Assembly (NCBI GenBank): GCA_002381945.1
Contig: DFXY01000030.1
Location: forward strand, 35,768-52,299
DNA from: Bacteriovoracaceae bacterium UBA4096
Lineage (GTDB): Bacteria; Bdellovibrionota; Bacteriovoracia; Bacteriovoracales; Bacteriovoracaceae
DNA length: 16,532 nucleotides
Direction of reading: 5' to 3'
Part shown: positions 1-6,442 of the stretch, piece after piece
Position numbering within the stretch: position 1 is the stretch's first letter
Layout of the letters: the number at the start of each line of letters is the position of its first letter
Position numbers and translations under genes: made by a program
Notes under the pieces: generated by a model
Told to the model about the DNA's origin: nothing
The model's database searches: none
Seen by the model: only the letters and a program-made list of their open reading frames with translations

Positions 1-1397
1 TCAACCCAGGTTGTTCCCATATTAAGTCTTACTCCACCAACTAAAGTTCCTCGTCCCCACTGACTTAAGCGCGAAAGTCCGACATAAGTTGAATCCAGTT
101 TAAGCAAGGGATCTTTAAAGCCAAAAGCGGGGTGACGAAAATCGAAATTCAAACCAAACAGATTTCCAGCTTCAGGATGAATATCAAAATATTCATAAGC
201 ATGAGACATCCACTGAAAACTGCCTTCTAAAATACCCGTCGAAAAACTTTTGGTATCTGAGTTCCTTTTGGAATGATAAGTACCAGTCTCATAGGAGGGA
301 CCAATCAGGTAAAGCTGATGATAACGTTGAGAATCCCGTGTCCATTTCATGTGAGGTTTCACTCTGGTCACTAGTTGTTCAAAATCAATTTGAGATTCGC
401 GAACGATTTCAAATTGTGAATAGACCGAGCGACGGGGTTCATTTTTCCAAAAAAAAGAATCCGCTGTCAGATTGAGCGATTGAGTTCGAAAAGAGGTCTG
501 TAGATTGGCCGATAGAAGTGAGGCCATTGATTTGTAGCGATTATTAGACCATCTCGCCCTGACCATAGGTCCCACTTCTGTACTTGCGCCAACTCCAAAC
601 CTAATCGTTCGTGGTGGGCCGAGAATAAAGTGTTGAGATAAAGCAAAGTCATTTTTATCCTGAGAGCAGTTTTCCAGGAAGTAAGTACCAGAAACGACTT
701 CGGCACGAAGCATTCGTTTTTCAGTTAATTCAAGCAGCTTAGAATTAAAAGTCTGATTGGCATCAAAGGGGTAATAACGGTCAAGAGCACTATCTTGAAG
801 TCCTTTTATCGTTTCTTTTTCAAGAACACCAAAATCATAGCGATGAAGATCATTTAAATAAACCATCACCAGGCTTCTTGATATATCCACTTCAGTCTTT
901 ACCTTTGAACAAGGATGACCATTTTCTCGTAAAAGCCCAAGGGCTTCAGCTTCAATCGAGTTAAGAATATCCGGCGATAAAGTTTTATTTTTAAAAAGCC
1001 TCCTCATTTCTCGGCCAATTATTCTTCGTTCTTTTTTGGCGTTTCCGATGACTTTTATTTTTTTAAGACGAAACTTCCGCCCTGGGTTCACATATAAGAC
1101 CCCATCTTTGATTTCAAACAGGGGTTGCAAATAGCCTCGAGATTGAAGAAATCCAGTGAAGAAAAATCCTGCTTCATAAGAAGGAATTTCTTTATAGGCC
1201 AATAGCTTAGGATCACCACAAACCATTCTGGTTTCGGTTTCATCCAGAGTAATAGTTTCACTTCCATGGATGATGACACCATGACAAAGTTCTTCCTTTG
1301 CCATTGCAGAATGGTTTATTAAATAAAACGAGAATAGGAAAAGCTTACTCCATGGACTTTCTATGATGCAAAATATGCTCTTCCATAAAGGTCGCAA
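1..1397 (-). CDS. TamA/BamA-like Omp85 outer-membrane assembly protein (3' end outside window)
   Basis: One frame stays open from the left window edge to beyond base 1397. After a hydrophobic N-terminus ending near Ala-Met-Ala (plausible signal peptidase site), the protein shows POTRA-like segments: one from about residue 107 (RLKKIKVIGN) and one at about 185-237, ending in the family-like pattern FDANQTFNSKLLELTEKRML...VVSGTYF. From about residue 263 it alternates aromatic/Gly-rich beta-strand sequence typical of an Omp85 barrel (TIRFGVGAST; GLNFDFRHPAFGF). This is the TamA/BamA architecture, which inserts proteins into the outer membrane. About 465 residues are visible; E. coli TamA has 577, so the last barrel strands are missing. 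The start is uncertain: no ATG precedes the signal peptide. TTG at 1397 is the nearest standard alternative; ATA at 1364 has a GGAAGAG upstream; ATG at 1304 would delete the signal peptide. It overlaps the end of the upstream hydrolase gene, implying co-transcription. The TamA versus other Omp85 assignment is uncertain. Confidence 0.75.
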   Translation of the reverse strand, partial: MRPLWKSIFCIIESPWSKLFLFSFYLINHSAMAKEELCHGVIIHGSETITLDETETRMVCGDPKLLAYKEIPSYEAGFFFTGFLQSRGYLQPLFEIKDGVLYVNPGRKFRLKKIKVIGNAKKERRIIGREMRRLFKNKTLSPDILNSIEAEALGLLRENGHPCSKVKTEVDISRSLVMVYLNDLHRYDFGVLEKETIKGLQDSALDRYYPFDANQTFNSKLLELTEKRMLRAEVVSGTYFLENCSQDKNDFALSQHFILGPPRTIRFGVGASTEVGPMVRARWSNNRYKSMASLLSANLQTSFRTQSLNLTADSFFWKNEPRRSVYSQFEIVRESQIDFEQLVTRVKPHMKWTRDSQRYHQLYLIGPSYETGTYHSKRNSDTKSFSTGILEGSFQWMSHAYEYFDIHPEAGNLFGLNFDFRHPAFGFKDPLLKLDSTYVGLSRLSQWGRGTLVGGVRLNMGTTWV

Positions 1398-2166
1398 TGA
1401 AGTAGTAACTGTGATCAAACCCCTCACAATATTTAACCTCATGGGCCTGCCCAGAAGCTCTTGAAGCTTCAACAAATTTCTCGGTGAGAAGTTGAGTCTT
1501 AAAAAATTCATCTTTGTCACCTTGATGAATTAAAATCTGAGAAGGATGCTTCCGGCCACTTTCTAAAAGTTCACACGTATCATACTCTTTCCAAAAGTCT
1601 TGATTCTCACCAAGATACCCAGTGAAGGCTTTTTGTCCCCATGAACAGCCGGTCGGATTCACTATCGGAGCAAATGCCGAGATCGCTTTAAATTTGTCAG
1701 GATTTCTTAACCCGATGACAAGTGCTCCATGTCCACCCATGGAATGACCCATGATTGAGATATTCTTCATCTGAAATTGATTTTGAATTATTTGATAAAG
1801 TTCATGAGTAATATAACTATACATGCGATAATGATCTTTATAACCATTCACAGTCGCATCGAGATAAAAGCCGGCACCTGAACCGAAGTCGTAAGCATCA
1901 TGCTCTCCAGGCAAATTCAAACCACGAGGAGAGGTATCAGGTGCAATCACCATTAATCCAGCTTCATCCAGATATTTTTGTGCTCCTGCCTTGGAAATAA
2001 AATTTTCTTCCGTACAAGTCAGACCCGATAACCAAATAATACAACCCTTTGGTACTCCGGCAGGTATGTAGGTTGAAAATTTCATTTCAGTTTTAGTCTC
2101 AGAAGAAAGATGCGACCAAAATGACGTCTTACCTGAGAACGTTCGATGTGACTTAATTTCTTTCAT
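1345..2166 (-). CDS. fghA: S-formylglutathione hydrolase (esterase D family)
   Basis: This 273-residue alpha/beta hydrolase has the normal length of the family and resembles human esterase D along its whole length. It hydrolyses S-formylglutathione to formate and glutathione, the second step of glutathione-dependent formaldehyde detoxification in the cytoplasm. Visible signatures: LSGLTCTEENFISK at residues 47-59 (oxyanion-hole region), nucleophile Ser142 in GHSMGGHG, catalytic Asp219 (GDKDEF, aligning with Asp226 of human esterase D) and catalytic His252 in FDHSYYF. The ATG is preceded by AGGAG that overlaps the stop codon of the dehydrogenase gene 9 bases upstream, so translation is probably coupled. 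The gene order matches the classical frmA-frmB/fghA arrangement. Nothing looks truncated; the 3' end overlaps the following Omp85 gene. Confidence 0.96.
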   Translation of the reverse strand: MKEIKSHRTFSGKTSFWSHLSSETKTEMKFSTYIPAGVPKGCIIWLSGLTCTEENFISKAGAQKYLDEAGLMVIAPDTSPRGLNLPGEHDAYDFGSGAGFYLDATVNGYKDHYRMYSYITHELYQIIQNQFQMKNISIMGHSMGGHGALVIGLRNPDKFKAISAFAPIVNPTGCSWGQKAFTGYLGENQDFWKEYDTCELLESGRKHPSQILIHQGDKDEFFKTQLLTEKFVEASRASGQAHEVKYCEGFDHSYYFIATFMEEHILHHRKSME

Positions 2167-2175
2167 TTTTAACTC

Positions 2176-3285
2176 CTAAAAAGTCACAACACTGCGAATA
2201 CTTTTTCCTTCCTTCATGTACTTGAAAGCATCATTAATTTGTTCAACGGGCATGGTAAAGGTTACCAGATCATCCAAATTAATTTCTCCTGCCATATACT
2301 TTTCAACATAGCCTGGAAGTTCAGTTCGTCCCTTAACTCCTCCAAAGGCAGAACCTTTCCAGACTCTTCCAGTCACTAGTTGAAAAGGTCTGGTCGAAAT
2401 TTCTTCTCCTCCGGCAGCCACACCGATGATGATTGATTGTCCCCAACCTTTGTGACAGCATTCAAGCGCCTGGCGCATGAGTTTAGTATTACCTACACAC
2501 TCAAAAGAATAATCCACTCCACCGTCAGTTAACTTAACGATAGCATCTACAGTCGTGTTCTCAATTTCATTCGGATTTACAAAGTCTGTCGCTCCAAACT
2601 TTTTGGCCATGTCAAATTTGGCATTATTTATGTCGACGGCAATGATTTTATTGGCACCCGCCATCCTGGCCCCTTGGATAACCGATAGCCCGATCCCTCC
2701 AATTCCAAAAACTGCAACATTGGCACCCTTCTCAACCTTGGCAGTATTCAATACAGCTCCAATACCAGTTGTTACACCACAACCTAAAAGACATACTTTA
2801 TCCAAAGGAGCATTCTTATCGATTTTAGCGAGGGAAATTTCAGCACAGACTGTATATTCAGCAAAAGTCGATGTTCCCATATAATGGAAAATTGGTTTTC
2901 CATCTTTTGAAAATCTTGTCGTTCCGTCTGGCATTAAACCTTTGCCTTGGGTTTCTCGAATGCGTTGGCAAAGATTCGTTTTACCAGAAGTACAAAATTT
3001 GCAAGTCCCACATTCAGGAGTATAGAGAGGGATGACATGGTCGCCTTTCTTAAGAGTTGTCACTCCTTCACCAACTTCTTCCACAATACCTGCACCTTCA
3101 TGGCCAAGAATCACAGGAAAAAGACCTTCTGGGTCTAAACCAGAGAGTGTATAAGCATCCGTATGGCAAACACCTGAGGCCACAATTTTAACCAGAACTT
3201 CACCTTTCTTCGGACCTTCAAGGTCAACCATTTCCATTTTTAAAGGTTCATTCGGGCCCCATGCAACAGCTGCTTTAACTTTCAT
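2176..3285 (-). CDS. frmA: S-(hydroxymethyl)glutathione dehydrogenase / class III alcohol dehydrogenase
   Basis: This 369-residue zinc-dependent medium-chain dehydrogenase oxidises S-hydroxymethylglutathione (from formaldehyde and glutathione) to S-formylglutathione with NAD+. Catalytic zinc ligands are Cys40, His62 (GHEGAG) and Cys169 (LLGCGVTTG); structural zinc ligands are Cys92, Cys95, Cys98 and Cys106. The Rossmann motif GIGGIG lies at 194-199, followed by Asp218, which selects NAD over NADP. The class III signature IRETQGKGLMPDGT includes Arg110, equivalent to human ADH5 Arg115, which binds the glutathione adduct. This separates it from ethanol-type dehydrogenases. The ATG has a strong AAGGAG upstream. 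It is the first gene of an operon with the S-formylglutathione hydrolase and the Omp85 gene. An AT-rich TATTAT at 3316-3321 (minus) could be a -10 element, but I found no convincing -35 partner. Confidence 0.97.
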   Translation of the reverse strand: MKVKAAVAWGPNEPLKMEMVDLEGPKKGEVLVKIVASGVCHTDAYTLSGLDPEGLFPVILGHEGAGIVEEVGEGVTTLKKGDHVIPLYTPECGTCKFCTSGKTNLCQRIRETQGKGLMPDGTTRFSKDGKPIFHYMGTSTFAEYTVCAEISLAKIDKNAPLDKVCLLGCGVTTGIGAVLNTAKVEKGANVAVFGIGGIGLSVIQGARMAGANKIIAVDINNAKFDMAKKFGATDFVNPNEIENTTVDAIVKLTDGGVDYSFECVGNTKLMRQALECCHKGWGQSIIIGVAAGGEEISTRPFQLVTGRVWKGSAFGGVKGRTELPGYVEKYMAGEINLDDLVTFTMPVEQINDAFKYMKEGKSIRSVVTF

Positions 3286-3392
3286 TAACTTTTCTCCTTA
3301 AGAATTTTGACTCAGATAATATATGAAGGAAGGAATTCTTTGACTACAAGCTGCGTATCATTAATATTTATGAACCCATTATTAACGTCTCT

Positions 3393-3422
3393 TTGACACA
3401 ATTGGTGAATTCACCACATTAA
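3393..3422 (+). promoter_or_regulatory. candidate promoter for the short-chain dehydrogenase gene
   Basis: A perfect TTGACA (3393-3398) is followed after 18 bases by the weak -10-like CATTAA (3417-3422), about 90 bases before the start codon at 3513. A second candidate upstream, TTGACT (3340-3345) with TAATAT 16 bases later (3362-3367), may also be used. The -35 box is exact but the -10 is poor, so this is a moderate prediction. Confidence 0.4.
3403..3416. promoter_or_regulatory. perfect 14-base palindrome, probable operator
   Basis: TGGTGAATTCACCA is an exact palindrome lying between the -35 and -10 of the candidate plus-strand promoter, in the shared upstream region of frmA (minus) and the short-chain dehydrogenase gene (plus). 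A dimeric repressor bound here would block the plus-strand promoter and might also affect the divergent frmA operon. The protein that binds it is unknown, and no dedicated regulator gene is adjacent. Confidence 0.45.
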
Positions 3423-3512
3423 ATTTAGCACAGTATGCCCAGAGTGTCTGCGCCTTTATCTCTCAAATATTTTTTGTTCTTATCCACCTGATTAACCAGA
3501 AGGAGATCTTTC

Positions 3513-4304
3513 ATGGAACAACCATTTGCAGTGATTACTGGAGCTTCAAGCGGCATTGGTTTGGAACTGGCCAAACAGTTTGGTGAAAATGATTTTGAAC
3601 TTCTGATTGTTTCTGGTTCAGATGAAATCTTTGATGCTCAAATTGAATTAGAGAAGATGGGATTTACAGTTGAGGCCATGAAAACAAATCTTGCTACATA
3701 TGCGGGGGTTGAGAATCTCTGTCAAAGGATAGAAAGCTTCGGAAAGCCTCTGGATGCTATTGCCATCAATGCCGGAGTTGGGGTTGGAGGAGAATTCACT
3801 GAAACAGATTTAAAAGATGAAATAAATCTTATTAATTTAAATGTGGTATCCGCAGTACATCTAGTCAAAAGAATATTGCCTGAAATGAAGAATCAAGGAA
3901 AAGGAAAAATCCTCTTCACTTCATCCATTGCCTCAGTCATGCCATCACCTTTTGAAGCTGTTTATGGGGCATCCAAGGCATTTCTAACTTCATTTGCAGA
4001 ATCAATTCGTAATGAGATGAAGGACTATGGAGTAACAATTACTATTCTCATGCCTGGGCCCACTAATACCAAATTTTTTCAAAGGGCCGGCATGGAAGAC
4101 ACCAAGGCTTCTGAAAAGAAAGAGCAAAATGATCCGGCTGAAGTGGCCAGGCAAGGTTTTGAAGCATTAATGGCAGGTAAAGAAAAAGTCTTCTCAGAAA
4201 GTTTACTCACTAAACTTCAAGGTGTTGCCCTGAAGTTTCTTCCTGAGAAGGCAAAAGCAGAATTTCATAGAAAAATGTCTGAGCCCGGATCAGCCCATCA
4301 TTAA
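3513..4304 (+). CDS. short-chain dehydrogenase/reductase (SDR) family oxidoreductase
   Basis: This 263-residue protein is a classical SDR. It has the nucleotide-binding TGASSGIG at residues 9-16, NAG at 86-88, the structural Asn110, and the catalytic set Ser138, Tyr151 and Lys155 (YGASK), followed by PGP at 181-183. The substrate cannot be read from sequence; relatives reduce ketones, aldehydes or acyl groups with NAD(P)H. After beta strand 2 the sequence is VSGSDE, lacking the Arg often seen there in NADP-preferring members, so cofactor preference is unclear. The C-terminal tail (about 230-263) is charged and helical. AGAAGGAG lies 7 bases before the ATG. The gene is divergent from the formaldehyde-oxidation operon and may share its regulation, which hints at aldehyde handling but does not prove it. 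Its 3' end overlaps the convergent response-regulator gene by 15 bases. Confidence 0.92.
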   Translation: MEQPFAVITGASSGIGLELAKQFGENDFELLIVSGSDEIFDAQIELEKMGFTVEAMKTNLATYAGVENLCQRIESFGKPLDAIAINAGVGVGGEFTETDLKDEINLINLNVVSAVHLVKRILPEMKNQGKGKILFTSSIASVMPSPFEAVYGASKAFLTSFAESIRNEMKDYGVTITILMPGPTNTKFFQRAGMEDTKASEKKEQNDPAEVARQGFEALMAGKEKVFSESLLTKLQGVALKFLPEKAKAEFHRKMSEPGSAHH

Positions 4305-4931
4305 ACGATACCCTTCACCTGGGACATGTTTAACTTTCAAAGTATCACCACTTTCGTGGTCCAGCTTTCTTTTCAATTCCTTAATGTGATGAAAGATTGA
4401 AGAGCTAAAGAAATGACCTTGGGCCGCAAGATCCTTTCTCATTTTCTCACTACTCACAATACAACCTGTTTTCCTTGCAAGTGACACCAAAATGGCCATT
4501 TCCATTTTTCCTAAAGACACAATACGGTCTTTTATGGTGACCAATCTATTAGGGACATCAATCTTTAAATCACCGTACATAATGAGCTTTTCTTTAAAAG
4601 TACTCCGAGCACGAAAAATTTTGTTCATTCGTTTTTTTAGTTCTACGAATCCAAAAGGCTTTGCGATAAAGTGGATATCTTTTAACTCCAGCACCTGGGA
4701 AGCTTCACCGAAGATCAAAAGAGGTACATCCAGACCTTGTTCTCTGAGGGTTTTCCCCATGTTAGAGAAATCAGCATCCAGTAATACCAAATTAAAGGTA
4801 TTCAAAGTTAGACACTCCAAAGCTTCATCTGAACTGGAAACAGTTTTCACTGATAGACCATTCATTGTTAATGCAACCTGAAGAGTTCGCTCCAAGACAA
4901 TGTCATGTGTAGCGAGTAGGACATGATTCAT
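4290..4931 (-). CDS. OmpR/PhoB-type response regulator with a degenerate receiver domain
   Basis: This is a 213-residue regulator. Residues 1-105 form a CheY-like receiver: Asp52 (VLLDAD) sits at the phosphorylation position and Lys91 (AKPFG) at the conserved lysine. Residues about 118-213 form an OmpR-type winged helix, ending in HHIKELKRKLD and VPGEGYRL, the typical recognition-helix and wing segments. The receiver is unusual: the N-terminal acidic pair that binds magnesium is replaced (LLATHD, Ala7/Thr8), and the switch Thr/Ser is Gly75 (LLIFGE). This suggests activity that is phosphorylation-independent or controlled another way. No histidine kinase gene adjoins it. AGAAGGAG lies just before the ATG. 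It ends tail to tail, with overlap, against the SDR gene. The targets are unknown. Confidence 0.9.
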   Translation of the reverse strand: MNHVLLATHDIVLERTLQVALTMNGLSVKTVSSSDEALECLTLNTFNLVLLDADFSNMGKTLREQGLDVPLLIFGEASQVLELKDIHFIAKPFGFVELKKRMNKIFRARSTFKEKLIMYGDLKIDVPNRLVTIKDRIVSLGKMEMAILVSLARKTGCIVSSEKMRKDLAAQGHFFSSSIFHHIKELKRKLDHESGDTLKVKHVPGEGYRLMMG

Positions 4932-5050
4932 AATTACTCCTTCTGTGGTGAGGATTATTAAAATGCCACAAACGAAATGACTCTGAAAGAGAGGTCAAAA
5001 AGGATTGAATGAGGCTTCCATATTTATTCAAGGTTCATGAAATAACCTGA

Positions 5051-5067
5051 AAGAATACGTTATTCTT
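5051..5067. repeat. short inverted repeat upstream of the response-regulator gene
   Basis: AAGAATA and TATTCTT flank CGT: 7-base arms with a 3-base centre, about 120 bases upstream of the regulator start. It lies in the 217-base gap 4932-5148, which holds no gene and no convincing -35/-10 pair. It could be an operator or chance AT-rich symmetry. Confidence 0.25.
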
Positions 5068-5097
5068 CAGTATAGCACTATATTTTGAAGTATGAGT

Positions 5098-5131
5098 AAA
5101 AAAAATCCGCTCTCATCATATGAGAGCGGAT
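5098..5131 (-). terminator. strong intrinsic terminator after the small secreted-protein gene
   Basis: On the minus strand a perfect 12-base-pair stem (ATCCGCTCTCAT / ATGAGAGCGGAT) with a 3-base loop is followed directly by a run of U (plus-strand A run 5098-5104). It lies 18 bases past the stop codon at 5149-5151. There is no U run on the other side, so it acts only on minus-strand transcription. It insulates the response-regulator gene from upstream read-through. Confidence 0.92.
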
Positions 5132-5148
5132 ATGCAATAAAAAAAGAA

Positions 5149-5526
5149 CTAGTTACACTTTTTGAGAGAGTTAACCTCTTTAATTAATGATTTCAACTCT
5201 AATTTAGCTTCTGATCTTGCCGAAGCTGCATTAATTTTATCTGTTAAACCTAAAGTTAAGTTTCTCCAAAGTTTGGAATCGCATGCAATTTCAGTGTAGG
5301 TTTGAAGTTTCACATTTTTTGATCCGCCGTTATTTAACCTGGCGTCGAACAAGGTAGAACAAATCACCATATCAGATCTCGTTTCACATTCAATCGCCGT
5401 TTTATCAGGACTACTTTCCAGACACTCAATTTCAGAAAGATACAATTTGGCCCCTCCATCGATCGACATATTTGCATGAGCAAAGCTTGCCATGAGAAAA
5501 AGTGTCATTGTGATTAAAGTTTTCAA
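5149..5526 (-). CDS. small secreted cysteine-containing protein of unknown function (TTG start)
   Basis: The 125-residue product begins with a signal peptide: Lys2, a hydrophobic stretch LITMTLFLMASF, then AHA (16-18) as a probable cleavage site. The mature chain has five cysteines (35, 47, 56, 82, 124), suggesting disulfides in the periplasm or outside the cell, and a helical C-terminal third rich in Lys, Glu and Leu. I do not recognise the family. The start codon is TTG, supported by GGGAG 6 bases upstream and by the signal peptide beginning there. A perfect terminator follows the stop, so it is a monocistronic unit. An 8-base inverted repeat lies just upstream of the ribosome-binding site. 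Confidence 0.75.
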   Translation of the reverse strand: MKTLITMTLFLMASFAHANMSIDGGAKLYLSEIECLESSPDKTAIECETRSDMVICSTLFDARLNNGGSKNVKLQTYTEIACDSKLWRNLTLGLTDKINAASARSEAKLELKSLIKEVNSLKKCN

Positions 5527-5542
5527 AGTGTACTCCCTTTTA

Positions 5543-5567
5543 CAGTTGTCAATATTTCAGACAACTG
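5543..5567. repeat. inverted repeat in the leader of the small secreted-protein gene
   Basis: CAGTTGTC (5543-5550) and GACAACTG (5560-5567) are exact 8-base complements with a 9-base spacer, ending 17 bases before the TTG start of the minus-strand gene. It may be an operator near the promoter or an RNA hairpin in the leader. Confidence 0.4.
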
Positions 5568-5679
5568 GAACATGTTTAGATGCGTGAAACTCTTAGAGAT
5601 AATTGATTCTATATCACTTAACTATGCGAGAACCGTGCCAAGCCAAGGGCTGCTCCGAACAAAAAAAGGAACAAAAAAA

Positions 5680-5695
5680 TGTGATTTTGATCACT
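5680..5695 (+). promoter_or_regulatory. CRP/FNR-family-like binding site
   Basis: TGTGATTTTGATCACT fits the CRP consensus TGTGA-N6-TCACA at 9 of 10 half-site bases. It is 76 bases before the start of the secreted GNGGN-type protein. If the -35-like TTGAAA (5715-5720) and weak TATTCC (5738-5743) are used, the site centre would fall near -62, the usual class I activator position. The -10 is poor, so the promoter itself is uncertain. The rest of 5527-5770 holds no gene. Confidence 0.45.
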
Positions 5696-5770
5696 TAGAT
5701 TTTTTTTAAACCTCTTGAAAAGAGCTTTCGTATGACGTATTCCAATTGTCTTAATAAATTAGGATGATCT

Positions 5771-6442
5771 ATGAAAATAATGCTTTGGTGCTCTTTGCTC
5801 TGTTTAAGTTTCAATGCCTTGGCCTGGTCAGAAAGAGGCAATGGCGGAAATTCAATAATCTGTGATGATTCAACAAAAAATAAATTTTACGATGCCTACG
5901 AAGCTGAATTTCGTTATGGTTTTACACCAGTTTTCCCCTACCCGAGCAGGGAATGTGATGACGACATACGCTGTTTCAACTTAAGTGTGACGATTGCCAG
6001 GGCCCTGATTGATCGGATTCCTGATTATAATCTTCGTTTTAAAGAATTCATGCACTCAAGACTAAGACGTTTTGGAGCAGAAGCTACTTTTTTGGATAAT
6101 ATAATATTGCTACCAATTGATGACATGGGAATAGCCTTTATCCCTAAGAATTGCTCTTTAAATCAAACAGTTATTCAAAGAGAACCGCGCTTCCCAGGAG
6201 ATAAGAGATACATCATATCAAATGATCAATGGAAGAAGCTTTCCCCTCAGCATCAGGCAGTAGGGATTATTCACGAACTATTATATTTCTATGCTGCATT
6301 TATTAAACGACCTACAAAAAACTCTGAACGCATTAGATACTTAAATGGAATTATTATTTCCGGGGAAATTTCAAAGCTTACTGTTGAACAATTCTCCGAC
6401 TTATATGTTCTTGTGTTCACAGACAGTCCCGACAATGAATAA
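5771..6442 (+). CDS. secreted protein of the GNGGN / HE-LLY type, function unknown
   Basis: The 223-residue product has a signal peptide (MKIMLWCSLLCLSFNALA, cleavage likely after residue 18) followed at once by ERGNGGNSIIC. Later come IPKNCSLNQTVIQ (about 124-136), a DQWKKLSPQHQAVGIIHELLY block (about 152-172) and RYLNGIIISGE near residue 190. From memory, this order (GNGGD/N plus Cys, then PxGCxxxQ, then W..L...Q....HE..Y and RYLN) recurs in exported proteins of Bdellovibrio and relatives with no known role. HELLY resembles a metal-binding helix, but the second His of HExxH is absent, so I do not call it a protease. Cysteines at 31, 62, 68 and 128 could form disulfides. AGGAT precedes the ATG. 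The stop overlaps the start of the downstream regulator, suggesting a functional pair. Confidence 0.72.
   Translation: MKIMLWCSLLCLSFNALAWSERGNGGNSIICDDSTKNKFYDAYEAEFRYGFTPVFPYPSRECDDDIRCFNLSVTIARALIDRIPDYNLRFKEFMHSRLRRFGAEATFLDNIILLPIDDMGIAFIPKNCSLNQTVIQREPRFPGDKRYIISNDQWKKLSPQHQAVGIIHELLYFYAAFIKRPTKNSERIRYLNGIIISGEISKLTVEQFSDLYVLVFTDSPDNE

Noticed and set aside
467..1282. Short minus-strand frames at 467-706 and 1088-1282
   Set aside because: They lie inside the Omp85-like frame, which is continuous from the left edge to beyond 1350 and has POTRA and barrel features; the short ones have no domain sense.
3286..3512. Riboswitch or small RNA upstream of frmA
   Set aside because: I see promoter-like elements and one palindrome, but no conserved riboswitch core or terminator hairpin.
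6345..6434. Upstream extension of the TIGR02147 regulator to an ATG at 6345
   Set aside because: It would overlap the secreted-protein gene by about 100 bases; the ATG at 6435 gives the usual domain start and length.
5771..6442. HExxH zinc protease
   Set aside because: The motif is HELLY; the second histidine is missing, so catalytic metal binding cannot be claimed.
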